64,000 nt of DNA, taken from Kordiimonas lipolytica. Lineage in GTDB: Bacteria; Pseudomonadota; Alphaproteobacteria; Sphingomonadales; Kordiimonadaceae. Shown piece by piece: positions 43,972 to 52,539 of this stretch. The translations under genes and the position numbers were made by a program. Within the stretch, counting starts at the first letter, position 1. Each line of letters begins with the position of its first letter. The stretch spans positions 62,001-126,000 of the forward strand of contig NZ_LRUB01000012.1 in NCBI RefSeq assembly GCF_001550065.1, in the 5' to 3' direction. Under the pieces are notes generated by a model. The model made no database searches. It saw only the letters and a program-made list of their open reading frames with translations, and was not told the DNA's origin.

Positions 43972-46047
43972 TTAAAATTTTCCGGTCCAGCCAACACGGA
44001 CCTTCGCATTCCGGCCCGCGTCCACGACACCTGCGAACACGCGCTCGGCTGCTGTATCAAAGAGATTATCAACCCCAAGGTCGATACGCAGGCCGTCAAG
44101 GCCACCCTGCGGCTGCCACACCAGGAACACATCCACCGTTTCGTAAGCCGGGCGTTCTTCAGCCACGTCATCCACCTTGTCAAACCGGCCCGCGAGCGTG
44201 ACCCGCGTGCCCAGCTTGGCGTCAATTTCCGGCAGCTTCAGTTCGGCAGACGTGAACAGGCGGTTTGGCGAAAGGATACCGACATAGTCGCCCGTATCCT
44301 TGTCCCGGCCATTTACGCTGGAATAGGACGCCGCCAAGCGCACGCGTGGGCTCGAATAAACCGCTTCAAGCTCAAACCCGTCCATGGTGGCGCGGCCCGT
44401 GTTGACATTGCGGCTGGTGCCCGCGTTGCAGGTGCCGGGAAACCCGGGCACGAAGCAGGCCATGGAAAATTCGAAATTCACTTCAAGGTCGATCAGGTCC
44501 GTGACATCAGACGTGAAGTAGGACCCCTTCATGGTGAGGCGGTCCCCACCTGTGAAGAGATCAGCGAAGTCCACACCCGCGCCAAACTCCCATGTCTTTG
44601 ACCGCTCAGGCCTCAGGTCCGTGTTGGGTATGAAGAAGTTGGGTGCCTGAAGCGTGGGGCCAAGCGGGATGGTGAAATGCACATCGTCCGCGAAGATCTC
44701 ATTGAAGGATGGGGCGCGGAACGCCTCGCCGTAGCTGGCGAACAGCATCAGGTTTTCTATCGGCTCCCACGTGGCGGCAAACTTGGGCGACGTGGCGCTT
44801 TCATCTGTCTCCAGCGTCTCACCCAAGGCCTTGTTCTTGAAGCTGTCATAGCGCACGCCGGGCACCACATAGAATGCCCCCACCGGCGTATCGAGCGACA
44901 GTTCGACTTGCGAAAACAGGCCGGTGGTGTTGGCCACCGCGTCCGGCACGCCGCCCCGGGTGCCGTCAGCTGTCATGTTGTCGCTGCCCACCTGTTCGTC
45001 GCGGTAATATTCCGCGCCGTAGGTGAAGGTGACATTCGCTTTTCGCCCAAGCGCGAAGCGGCTGCGGTTATCAAGGGTAAAACCCTTGGTTTCCACATCA
45101 CGGCCGATGATGCGGTCCGTATCCAGGTCATCTTCATCCACCCGCGCCTTGTTGATATAGGCCACAGCCTGCAGGTCTATAAGCTGGCTTTCGGGGTTGA
45201 AGTGCGTGCCCAGACGGAAAGTGTCGCTGACAACACGCTTGGCCATCAAGTCACCTTCATTATTGCCCTGGCCATTGTTGGGTTCGATGGCGTCATTACG
45301 GTATCCCATCCAACTGGCGCTCAGGCGCAAGGCATCCGTTGCCTGGTAGCTGGCTTTCACAAGGCCTGAGCCGATCTCATCGTCGGCAGAGAGCGTGGTG
45401 CCGTCGCCAAGCCCAATGTCTCCGGACTGGCGGAAGGTCAGGCTGGCGATCCCGTCAAGGCGGCCATCCGCAGACTGGCCAAATACCGTGGCGCCGGTCA
45501 TCCACTCATTGCTCGCGACCTGAAAGCCAGCTTTGAGCCGGTAGCCAGCCCGCTCGCCGTCCGAAAGAAGATCGGCAGCATCAAGCGTGCGCATGCTGAT
45601 CACGCCGCCCACGGCACCGGAGCCATAAAGCGATGACCCACCGCCGCGCACGACCTCCGCCGCTCCCAGAAGGTCGGGTTCGATAAAGAAACGCCCATCG
45701 TGGCCAGAGAGGAAGCTTTGTCGCACGCCATCAAACAGCACAACGACACCTTCACCCGCGACGCCGCGGATCGTGGGCGTTTCGCCTGTGCGCCGGGGCC
45801 CGCCATCAAAGCTGAGGCCGGGGACGGAAACGAACAGGTCAGACACACTGGCGGCCAGAAGATCATCCATTTCCTCGCGCGTGACCACGCTGACTGACGC
45901 AGGCACGCTGAAGGCTTCCACCTCATTCTTGGTGGCACTTACCGAAATTTCGGTAATGTCGGCCACTGTCTCTGCCACTGCAGGCAGCGTGGCGAACATG
46001 GAAACGCCGGCGCAAAGCCCGGCCTTCACTTTCACAAACTGGTACAT
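43972..46047 (-). CDS. TonB-dependent outer membrane receptor, heme/hemoglobin type
   Basis: 691 residues from ATG 46047, where a signal peptide begins (YQFVKVKAGLCAGVSMFATL) with AAGGGAAG upstream. The frame stays open 66 more codons upstream, but these are Ser/Glu-rich, precede no signal peptide, and fall on leader hairpins. A TonB-box-like ITEISVSATK, a plug domain (TIRGVAGEGVVVLFDGVRQS, GGSSLYGSGAVGGVI) and a barrel ending in Phe are seen. The FRAPSF box followed by IPNTDLRPE matches the FRAP/NPNL region of heme receptors such as HmuR and HutA. The Fur-like box upstream supports iron control. Ligand: heme or hemoglobin is likely. Confidence 0.9.
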   Translation of the reverse strand: MYQFVKVKAGLCAGVSMFATLPAVAETVADITEISVSATKNEVEAFSVPASVSVVTREEMDDLLAASVSDLFVSVPGLSFDGGPRRTGETPTIRGVAGEGVVVLFDGVRQSFLSGHDGRFFIEPDLLGAAEVVRGGGSSLYGSGAVGGVISMRTLDAADLLSDGERAGYRLKAGFQVASNEWMTGATVFGQSADGRLDGIASLTFRQSGDIGLGDGTTLSADDEIGSGLVKASYQATDALRLSASWMGYRNDAIEPNNGQGNNEGDLMAKRVVSDTFRLGTHFNPESQLIDLQAVAYINKARVDEDDLDTDRIIGRDVETKGFTLDNRSRFALGRKANVTFTYGAEYYRDEQVGSDNMTADGTRGGVPDAVANTTGLFSQVELSLDTPVGAFYVVPGVRYDSFKNKALGETLETDESATSPKFAATWEPIENLMLFASYGEAFRAPSFNEIFADDVHFTIPLGPTLQAPNFFIPNTDLRPERSKTWEFGAGVDFADLFTGGDRLTMKGSYFTSDVTDLIDLEVNFEFSMACFVPGFPGTCNAGTSRNVNTGRATMDGFELEAVYSSPRVRLAASYSSVNGRDKDTGDYVGILSPNRLFTSAELKLPEIDAKLGTRVTLAGRFDKVDDVAEERPAYETVDVFLVWQPQGGLDGLRIDLGVDNLFDTAAERVFAGVVDAGRNAKVRVGWTGKF

Positions 46048-46129
46048 AGTCTTGCTTCCCTTGATCAAATATGCCCGCCAGCGCCGCCGCGACTGCCATC
46101 TCACCTGCGAAGCCCCCCTCAATTCGCTT

Positions 46130-46214
46130 GAACTCTCCTGAGTTCCTGCGAGCTCTTCTGATTGCTCAGAAGAACTCTCTGAAGATTTCTCTCGAGAGCT
46201 TTCTGCAGAGTTCT
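46130..46214 (-). promoter_or_regulatory. Leader with overlapping hairpins before the TonB receptor
   Basis: Within the roughly 200-nt leader lie GAACTC (46130-46135), GAGTTC (46140-46145), GAACTC (46172-46177) and GAGTTC (46208-46213), each able to pair with either complement. TCTTCTGA/TCAGAAGA (46154-46161 with 46166-46173) overlaps the arm AGAACTCT (46171-46178), and a 10-bp palindrome CTCTCGAGAG sits at 46189-46198. The helices are mutually exclusive, as in attenuators. It could also be a DNA-binding array. Confidence 0.5.
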
Positions 46215-46258
46215 GTGGGGACCCGAGCGGTTTTGCCTGAGGCATGTAAATAGTTATT

Positions 46259-46277
46259 GCAAATGATTCTTAATTTC
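46259..46277. promoter_or_regulatory. Fur-box-like site between TonB receptor and DUF6607 gene
   Basis: GCAAATGATTCTTAATTTC matches 12 of 19 positions of the classical Fur consensus GATAATGATAATCATTATC. It lies in AT-rich DNA between two divergent genes of likely iron/heme function, about 210 nt from the receptor start and about 80 nt from the DUF6607 start. Confidence 0.5.
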
Positions 46278-46356
46278 ATTAATAGCCTCATAGGTGAAGC
46301 TTTTTAATAATGCAAGTCAGAATTATTATTATTTTATCAAGCAAGAGGAACAAGAG

Positions 46357-47442
46357 ATGACCAACAAAGCGATCCAGAGCTGGCGGCCGGTCAGGCAAGC
46401 CATGCTGGCAGCCGGGCTGATGCTGCTGTCGGCCTGCGCGGCAAACACCCAACCAGCCATTACCGCAAAGGCCCCAGTAAAAACGCCCGCGGCGGTAGAG
46501 ACTGACTTCAAAGCTGACCGGGCCGCCATTCTTGCGATGGCTGGCGACTATAAGGTGACGTTCGATTTCCAGGAGACTGTGTCCTTCAAGGAGGGTTACA
46601 CCCCGAAGGAACGCTACAAGACCGGCGGCTATGAAATGGTGCGCGTGATCGAAGACCGTGGCGACTTCATCAGCCTGCAGCATATTCTGGTGGTGGGTGA
46701 CGGCGAAAAGGTCCCCTTCATGCCCATCAAACACTGGCGCCAGGACTGGCAGTATGAGCCCGCCACCATCATGGCCTTCAAGGGCGCCAACACCTGGCAA
46801 AAGCAAGTCCTGACAAAAGCGGAGCGCGCTGGCAAATGGTCGCAAACCGTCTATCAGGTGGATGATGCGCCGCGCTATGCTGCCGTGGCTGCATGGGGCC
46901 ATTCAGGCGGCACCTCCGCCTGGACATCGCCCCCAAGCTGGCGCCCCCTGCCGCGCCGGGATGCCACCAAGCGCGACGACTATCATGTGATCGAGGCCGT
47001 CAACCGCCATGCACTCACGCCGCACGGCTGGGTCCATGAACAGGATAATTCCAAATTGGTGCTCACCGGCGATGCACCGAGGCTACTGGTGCGTGAAATC
47101 GGCGTAAACACCTATGATCATTTTGCTGACTTCAAGACGGAAGTGGGGACGGAATACTGGCAGGCCACCCAGGATTTCTGGGCTGAAATCCGCGGCGAAT
47201 GGGACACGCTTTTCACTGAGAATGATGTGGTGGCTCTGACGCTTCTGGGGGAACCGTCAGAGCTTTATATGCAGATTTTGGGCATCGCGTCTGACGTGGC
47301 AGACGGCAAGAGAGGCGCGAAAGATGCGGCAGAGGAAGCGCTGGCGGTCCTGCATGATTATGTCGACACCAACCCCGCAGCACCCCTCACGCGCCTGCGT
47401 GCCGAGGCGACGGAGCAATCAGAAGGCGGCTACAGCCGATAA
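46357..47442 (+). CDS. DUF6607-like lipoprotein
   Basis: 361 residues from ATG 46357 (AGAGGAAC upstream); the frame's earlier ATG at 46294 has no ribosome site and spoils the signal. The signal ends in GLMLLSACAAN, with LSAC as the lipobox, so it is an exported lipoprotein. The mature part has LQHILVVGDG, IKHWRQDWQYEP, VYQVDDAPRYAAVAAWGHSG, WRPLPRRDATKRDDYHV and HGWVHEQDN. I recall this pattern as the uncharacterised family DUF6607, often beside TonB receptors; this could not be checked. Divergent from the heme-type receptor, with a Fur-like box between, it may help heme or iron handling. No catalytic motif was identified. Confidence 0.75.
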   Translation: MTNKAIQSWRPVRQAMLAAGLMLLSACAANTQPAITAKAPVKTPAAVETDFKADRAAILAMAGDYKVTFDFQETVSFKEGYTPKERYKTGGYEMVRVIEDRGDFISLQHILVVGDGEKVPFMPIKHWRQDWQYEPATIMAFKGANTWQKQVLTKAERAGKWSQTVYQVDDAPRYAAVAAWGHSGGTSAWTSPPSWRPLPRRDATKRDDYHVIEAVNRHALTPHGWVHEQDNSKLVLTGDAPRLLVREIGVNTYDHFADFKTEVGTEYWQATQDFWAEIRGEWDTLFTENDVVALTLLGEPSELYMQILGIASDVADGKRGAKDAAEEALAVLHDYVDTNPAAPLTRLRAEATEQSEGGYSR

Positions 47443-47447
47443 AATCA

Positions 47448-47480
47448 AAGGGGTAGGCGACCTTGTTGCCTGCCCTTCCT
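47448..47480 (+). terminator. Imperfect bidirectional terminator
   Basis: AGGC (47455-47458) pairs with GCCT (47468-47471), extended by GGGG against CCCT across a G-T pair. It lies between the converging DUF6607 and binding-protein genes. The T tract is weak on plus; on minus CTTTGATTTT follows. Confidence 0.5.
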
Positions 47481-47509
47481 TATGCCTGTTTAGGCAGCAG
47501 GGCTGGCGG

Positions 47510-48256
47510 TTAATGCTGGGGGTGGACCGACAAAAGATCACCGCTGGTCTTCAGGCTTTCGTATGCCTGGCGCACCGCTTCCACCAGCCCGGGCTGAACC
47601 TGCTTGCCCGCAGCCAGGTAGAAGCGCTGGGTATCCGGCAGCTGTTCCAGCTTCATGAAATCCGGGTCCATCACCAGCTTGCCGTCCTCCAGATGGTGAA
47701 GTTCCTGCGCGATAAAAACGTCCGCACGGCCAGAAGCCACCACCTTCATTTCGCCCCGATGGGAATCGGCGACTTCGAAGATTTTGTCTTTCGGCATGCC
47801 AAGGTCCCGCAGGATCAGGCAGGAGGCATCGCCCAGCATGCAGGCTGCCGTATAGCGCCCCTGCTTGAGGGCTTCGATGGTGATCGGACGGTCTTCACCC
47901 TGTCGGCCATACAGATAGAGCGGGGTCTCAAAGACAGGAAAAAGCCAGTGGAAATTCGGCTCTCGCTCGGACTGGCGCAAGAGCGCATAGATAAGCGCAT
48001 TATCCAGCTTGGTCGCGAGTGTATAAGCCCGGTTCCAGGGCACCAGCTTGATGTCATAATCCAGCCCGGTTTCACCCATCACCTGGCGGATCAGGTCTGC
48101 CGCAGGGCCGACCACCTGGCCACTATCATCAACTGAATTAAAATCACCGTAATTTTCGGTATAGACTACGACATCCGCAGCCATGACTGGGCGCGCTACC
48201 CAAAGCACCCCAAGAACGACCATAGCTGCATAATATTTTATCAAACCATTCTCCAT
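47510..48256 (-). CDS. Periplasmic binding-type protein (Cx6C family)
   Basis: 248 residues from ATG 48256; AGGTGG lies close by, slightly too near for ideal spacing. A signal peptide ends near ARPVMA. The mature start VVVYTENYGDFN, then LVPWNRAYTLA and LIYALLRQSER, fit the SBP_bac_3 (amino-acid binding-like) fold. The pair AACMLGDASC (C139 and C146, six residues apart) is kept in three other proteins of this window and probably forms a disulfide. A late segment RFYLAAGKQVQPGLVEAVRQ is also shared. No ABC partner genes. A near-palindrome AATCTA...TAGATT (48277-48299) lies upstream, over the neighbouring decarboxylase stop. Confidence 0.78.
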   Translation of the reverse strand: MENGLIKYYAAMVVLGVLWVARPVMAADVVVYTENYGDFNSVDDSGQVVGPAADLIRQVMGETGLDYDIKLVPWNRAYTLATKLDNALIYALLRQSEREPNFHWLFPVFETPLYLYGRQGEDRPITIEALKQGRYTAACMLGDASCLILRDLGMPKDKIFEVADSHRGEMKVVASGRADVFIAQELHHLEDGKLVMDPDFMKLEQLPDTQRFYLAAGKQVQPGLVEAVRQAYESLKTSGDLLSVHPQH

Positions 48257-48297
48257 TACCACCTGGGCAGCATAGCAATCTAAATCCTAAGATTAGA

Positions 48298-49710
48298 TTA
48301 CAGATCTTCCTCCAATTCCGCCACACGGCGCCATGCGGCCATAACGTCATCTTTCGTGGTCTGCACCTGCCCCACCTGGAAACGGATCACTGGTCGACCG
48401 TTCACAAGCGTCCGCGTGAGATAGGTAAAGCCGTCATCATTCACCTTCGCCAGCAGCTTTTCTGTCAGGGCGTCCTGTTCTTCCTTGTCCATGCCTTGGC
48501 GGAGCACACGAAAGGTCAGCAGCGACAGGTTCGGCCCAGTGACCAGCTCAAACCCATCCGTTTCGCGGATTTTGGCCGCCAGGTCCAGCGTCCAGGCCAC
48601 ATGGTTTCGGAACATGGCGCGAAGGCCTTCAAGCCCGCGCAGGCGAATGACGAACCAAAGCTTCAGCGCCCGCATGCGGCGGCCCAGCTGCACGCCCCAG
48701 TCACGGTAATCCTTCACCCGGGTGCCTTCGCGGGTTTCAAGGTAGGCGGGCAGGATGGTAAGCGTGCGCACAAGCGTGTCGCGGTCGCGCACGAAGTGGG
48801 CCGTACAGTCGAACTGCACACCCATCCATTTATGCGGGTTGAAGACGAAACTGTCGGCGCTTTCTACACCGTCCAGCAGGTACCGGAATTCCGGGCACAT
48901 CATGGCGCTGCCGGCCCAGGCGGCATCCACATGGAAATAGGCCTTGTTCGCCCGCGCAATCACACCAATGGCCTTAAGGGGATCAGCCGCCCCCACGCTG
49001 GTGGAGCCCACAGTGGCCATCACCATTGCCGGAATGATGCCGGCCTTGCGGTCTTCTTCCATCATGGCTGAAAGCGCCGTCGGCTGGATGGCGTGGTCTT
49101 TATCAGTCGGCACAAGGCGGATCGACACGCGGCCAAGCCCTGCCATCTTCACGGCTTTCTCAAGCGAACTGTGTGCTTCGGCAGACGTATAGAAAGCCAT
49201 CATGGGCGCATGCTGAAGGCCGGTTTCATTCACCTTCCAGCCGGTCGCGCGTTCGCGGGCGGCGAGAACAGCACAGAAGGTGGCAGATGACGCCGTATCC
49301 TGGATGACCCCGTCCCAGGCGCGCGGCAGGTCCAGCATATCCTTCAGCCAGTCCATCATGGCTTCTTCAAGCTCCGTCGCCGCGGGACTGGTTTCCCACA
49401 GCATGGCGTTGATGCCCATGGCGCTGATCAGCATTTCGGCAAGCTGGCTCTCGGGCGTCACATTGGCAGGGAAATAGGCGAAGAAACGCGGGTGCTGCCA
49501 GTGGGTGACGCCGGGCAGGATGGTGTCTTTGAAATCCGCCATCAGCTGGTCAAAGCTTTCTGCCTCCTCGGGCGGGGTATCCGGCAACTTGGCGCGCACC
49601 TCGCCCGGCGCCACTTGCGAACGCACGGGATAGTCGCGCACGCCGTCCATATAGTCGGCGATCCAGTCGATAATATCGTGGGCGTTTTTGCGAAACTCTT
49701 TACTATCCAT
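48298..49710 (-). CDS. Group II pyridoxal-dependent amino acid decarboxylase
   Basis: 470 residues, ATG 49710 with a weak ribosome site. Same family as aromatic-L-amino-acid (DOPA/tryptophan) decarboxylase: WQHPRFFAYFPANVTPESQL at the substrate site, VDAAWAGSAMMCPEFR with the Asp and Ala contacting PLP, and the Schiff-base Lys in FNPHKWMGVQFDC. The length is typical of the roughly 470-residue bacterial enzymes. It probably forms an aromatic amine; the exact substrate (Tyr, Trp, Phe or DOPA) cannot be set. Cytoplasmic. A binding-protein gene follows 41 nt downstream on the same strand and may be cotranscribed. Confidence 0.93.
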   Translation of the reverse strand: MDSKEFRKNAHDIIDWIADYMDGVRDYPVRSQVAPGEVRAKLPDTPPEEAESFDQLMADFKDTILPGVTHWQHPRFFAYFPANVTPESQLAEMLISAMGINAMLWETSPAATELEEAMMDWLKDMLDLPRAWDGVIQDTASSATFCAVLAARERATGWKVNETGLQHAPMMAFYTSAEAHSSLEKAVKMAGLGRVSIRLVPTDKDHAIQPTALSAMMEEDRKAGIIPAMVMATVGSTSVGAADPLKAIGVIARANKAYFHVDAAWAGSAMMCPEFRYLLDGVESADSFVFNPHKWMGVQFDCTAHFVRDRDTLVRTLTILPAYLETREGTRVKDYRDWGVQLGRRMRALKLWFVIRLRGLEGLRAMFRNHVAWTLDLAAKIRETDGFELVTGPNLSLLTFRVLRQGMDKEEQDALTEKLLAKVNDDGFTYLTRTLVNGRPVIRFQVGQVQTTKDDVMAAWRRVAELEEDL

Positions 49711-49838
49711 CTCGACTATCCATCTTGGGCGGTCTCCTGATCATGATCCCTTATGGGCAGACAGCACTATACATGGGGGAAATTCAAATGAAACAGCGTC
49801 AACGGGAAATTGCGACTTAGGCGACTAACAGGCTAATG

Positions 49839-50213
49839 TCACTCACGAAGCCAGGCGCGGGCGGCCTCCAGGTCCCTGAACACTTTGGATATCATCGCGC
49901 CGGGCTTCAGGCTTTCATAGTGGGCTGAGTAGGCCTCAACGATCTTTGCCATCTTCCTGTTGTCTGTGACCACAGCAAGCCGCATTCTGGGCCCTCCCTG
50001 ATAGGCCATGATGTCCATCTCCGCGATGGTGCTCAGCAGATAGCTATCGGCATAGAAATGGTCGGCATCCAGCGCGTCAATAAGCATGCGGCTGATTTTC
50101 CGGTGACGCGGATCGCCTGTGATGGCCTTGTTGATAGCCACCATCTGGTTCGGGAAATCCCCGTCCACATGCACTTCAACGCTGTCTTCCGTCCATGTCA
50201 GCTTGATGGTCAC
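49839..50213 (-). CDS. Small protein, SpoIIAA-like/STAS-like fold suspected
   Basis: 124 residues, GTG start at 50213 with GAGGGCG upstream. No signal peptide or membrane helix. The order KLTWTEDSVEVHVDGDF, then RKISRMLIDALDADHFYADS, then MRLAVVTDNRKMAKIVEAYS, ending in a helix FRDLEAARAWLRE, resembles the SpoIIAA-like/STAS-fold proteins in which the last helix carries the 'F-x-x-x-x-x-A-x-x-WL' pattern. Function unknown. It sits 62 nt downstream of the S41 peptidase stop on the same strand and could be cotranscribed with it. Confidence 0.6.
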   Translation of the reverse strand: MTIKLTWTEDSVEVHVDGDFPNQMVAINKAITGDPRHRKISRMLIDALDADHFYADSYLLSTIAEMDIMAYQGGPRMRLAVVTDNRKMAKIVEAYSAHYESLKPGAMISKVFRDLEAARAWLRE

Positions 50214-50275
50214 AAACGCCCTCGTTTTCCAAGGATCATAGCCCTCACAGCTACCCGTGAAAAGACAAACTGTGG

Positions 50276-51643
50276 CTACCGCGCCTTTGTCGTCAGCATC
50301 TTGAGCGCGGCATCCAGCGCGCTGTCCCGCCCGGCGGCAAGGTCTTCATCCGTGAACACTGGCACACGAATGTGTGGCGGAATGCCCGACCGGTCATAGC
50401 TCACGCCGCCTGCGTCCAGATACCGCTCATTCGGCAGGGCAAACAGCCAGCCGTTCGGCAAAATGCGCGGCAGCATGTCCGCAAAGGCGCCGCGGGTGTT
50501 GTCGCCAATGCGGGTCGCTTCAGGCGTCCGGGCCATCAGTGCCATCAGGAAGGTTTCGGCGGCACTGATGCTGTCTGGGCCCGTCAGCACCACAACCGGC
50601 CCCCAGAAGCTCTCGCGGTCGCTGGGCTGTACCCAGGTGGCCGCCTCGTCCGTCCAGCCGGTGTCGCCCTCGACACCCAAGTAGGCCTGCTTGGTGTAGG
50701 CGACATACTCCTCTTCAACCAAGCGCTTCGCCAGCGCAATGGCCAGCGCGTCAGACCCGCCTACGTTGTCGCGCAGGTCGATCACCAGCCCGGCCAGGCC
50801 GTGGATGGGGTCAAAAAAGTCGTCCAGCGCACGCTCGAAGGCGGCCAAGTTGGCATCCGGTGTGCCCGCTGCGCTGAAATCGGAAAAACCGTGTATGCGA
50901 AGGTATCCGATGCCCCGCGCCAGCTCCGCATAGCCCAGCATGCCCCTGCCGTATGGTGCAAGCGGACTCCTCAGGTACCGGTTGTCGACAATCTCAAACC
51001 CGCGGGCGCGGTCTTCCTCCGGCACAGACCGGGATGCCCCTTCCGCGCCGAAATACATGGCATCAAGCGAAGGGGCCACAAGCGCGGTATGGGCATCCTC
51101 AAGGGGCGCCATCAGCCCTGTGAGATAGTCGAAAAGCTGCTGGTCGGTTGCGATATCGCCTGTATCCGGCACCTGCCAGCCACTTTGCCCTTCAGAAAAG
51201 AAGGGATAGTGCGCTTTGAAGGTCTCCATGAACACCGCCACGGTGTCTCCCGGCGCGGCAGGCGCATCAGCCGTGCACAGCTCTGGCAATTTAGTCAGCC
51301 TTGTGGCGGTCATAAAGGTGTTGGTGTCGGTCCGATGGAACCGTTTGCTCGCATCCGGTCCGGGCCAGACTTCCATGTCGGCGTCGATAAAGCCGGGAAG
51401 GGAAACCGGAAAACGGGCCTCGACCTCATCATCGTTCAACACCTCAAGAGCGCCTGGCACCAGGCCACTTCGCAGGCAGCTAATGGGCGTTGTTTCATAA
51501 ATGGTGACGTCAGCGCCGTTCACATCAAACAGATAGCCATAGCCTTCCGTTTGCCATACGCCGTCTAGATCAGCCGCTGTTGCAGCTGCTGAGCACAAGA
51601 TCACCATCATCAGAAACGGAATAAGAAACGCGGAACGCGACAT
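50276..51643 (-). CDS. Exported S41 family (tail-specific protease-like) peptidase
   Basis: 455 residues from ATG 51643 (GGGAG upstream); the earlier in-frame ATG lacks a site. A signal peptide (FLIPFLMMVILCSAAATA) exports it. The C-terminal S41 core shows LVIDLRDNVGGSDALAIALA and VLTGPDSISAAETFLMALM, where the Ser of DSISAAE is the likely nucleophile; a Lys partner was not placed. About 150 residues of N-terminal domain precede a helical cap, and no PDZ domain was recognised. Related proteins are often annotated as S41 peptidases of unknown substrate. Confidence 0.85.
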   Translation of the reverse strand: MSRSAFLIPFLMMVILCSAAATAADLDGVWQTEGYGYLFDVNGADVTIYETTPISCLRSGLVPGALEVLNDDEVEARFPVSLPGFIDADMEVWPGPDASKRFHRTDTNTFMTATRLTKLPELCTADAPAAPGDTVAVFMETFKAHYPFFSEGQSGWQVPDTGDIATDQQLFDYLTGLMAPLEDAHTALVAPSLDAMYFGAEGASRSVPEEDRARGFEIVDNRYLRSPLAPYGRGMLGYAELARGIGYLRIHGFSDFSAAGTPDANLAAFERALDDFFDPIHGLAGLVIDLRDNVGGSDALAIALAKRLVEEEYVAYTKQAYLGVEGDTGWTDEAATWVQPSDRESFWGPVVVLTGPDSISAAETFLMALMARTPEATRIGDNTRGAFADMLPRILPNGWLFALPNERYLDAGGVSYDRSGIPPHIRVPVFTDEDLAAGRDSALDAALKMLTTKAR

Positions 51644-51741
51644 AACAACTCCCAAAAAAATCGGAGCCATCTTAGCCAAATAAGCGTGGTTTCAAAGTGC
51701 TGTTTGAAAGAAAAAGTGCAAACTTGGAGGATGCTTGATCC

Positions 51742-52449
51742 TCAGGAAACCGGCACATTCCGGCGTCGGCGTGCAATCAACCGCAACCCGCCCCAGACAA
51801 TGAACAGGCAATTGATCAACATAAGTGGCACCGCCACAAGTGCGCCAACCGCCACGCCCTGCCACAGACTGTCGATCTGCCGCCTATGCTCTAGCAAGTT
51901 GGCTTGAAATGTTGGCAGCAACCGCCCGCGGATGGCTTCAAAAGCCTCAACCGCCGGACCATCATCCACCTTCACCAGCTCATCAAGTTCATGGGCAGAC
52001 AAGCCACGCCAACCCACTTCCTTTGCTCGCTCGAAATTCTTGCGATAAGCATCAACTGTCTGCTCGATCACCAGAACATCCTCGCGGTCCTCGGCCGACA
52101 TGGAAAACTCCAGCATGGCCTCAATCGCCTGGTCAAGCTTCGCCAGGGACGCAGCCGTACGCTGTTCATAGACATCCGTACGCCGAAGCACATAGTTTTT
52201 GAAATTATGGATAAATTCGCCATAGCCGATGGTGCGCTCAATTTGCGCCAAATGGGCCGCACGTTCGATGGTTGCCTGCGATGACCGGGTCCAGGCGATA
52301 TTCAACATCCCCATGTCACGGTACAGCGTCCAGTACCAATGGACCATTGCACCGTTCGCCACCAGAAGCAGTATCACGACTATCGCCGTACGGAGCCGGC
52401 TCGTCTCTGCAGAATTGGTCAAGTCTTTCTCCGCTGGCAATAAGGCCAT
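51742..52449 (-). CDS. Two-helix membrane protein with periplasmic helical-bundle sensor domain, no output domain
   Basis: 235 residues: membrane helix 1 (TAIVVILLLVANGAMVHWYW, about 21-40), a periplasmic part of about 150 residues that is nearly all helix with heptad-like spacing, and membrane helix 2 (VAVGALVAVPLMLINCLFIV, about 197-220), then only about 15 basic residues (RLIARRRRNVPVS). This is the layout of the ligand-binding half of chemoreceptors or kinases, with IERTIGYGEFIHNFKNYVLR as a motif, but without HAMP or any signalling domain. It is either a free sensor subunit or a truncated receptor. ATG 52449 lies very near AGGTGGG; a TTG at residue 10 has a better placed GGAG. A 12-bp inverted repeat lies directly upstream. 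Confidence 0.72.
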   Translation of the reverse strand: MALLPAEKDLTNSAETSRLRTAIVVILLLVANGAMVHWYWTLYRDMGMLNIAWTRSSQATIERAAHLAQIERTIGYGEFIHNFKNYVLRRTDVYEQRTAASLAKLDQAIEAMLEFSMSAEDREDVLVIEQTVDAYRKNFERAKEVGWRGLSAHELDELVKVDDGPAVEAFEAIRGRLLPTFQANLLEHRRQIDSLWQGVAVGALVAVPLMLINCLFIVWGGLRLIARRRRNVPVS

Positions 52450-52459
52450 CCCACCTGAA

Positions 52460-52496
52460 GGCGTTAAATATCTATATGAGACATATATTTAACGCC
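52460..52496. promoter_or_regulatory. Perfect 12-bp inverted repeat before orphan sensor gene
   Basis: GGCGTTAAATAT (52460-52471) and ATATTTAACGCC (52485-52496) are perfect arms around 13 nt. It ends 10 nt before the ATG at 52449, beside the AGGTGGG ribosome site. No T run follows on minus, so an operator or RNA hairpin is more likely than a terminator for the upstream hydrolase gene. Confidence 0.6.
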
Positions 52497-52539
52497 ACCC
52501 TAAAAAGTAGATAAAACCTGATTTTAGTCTTGGCAGCTG

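Noticed and set aside
46048..46245. N-terminal extension of the TonB receptor
   Set aside because: The frame is open for 66 more codons, but a standard signal peptide starts at 46047 and the extension would put Ser/Glu-rich sequence in front of it. The bias comes from the repeated GAACTC/GAGTTC hairpins.
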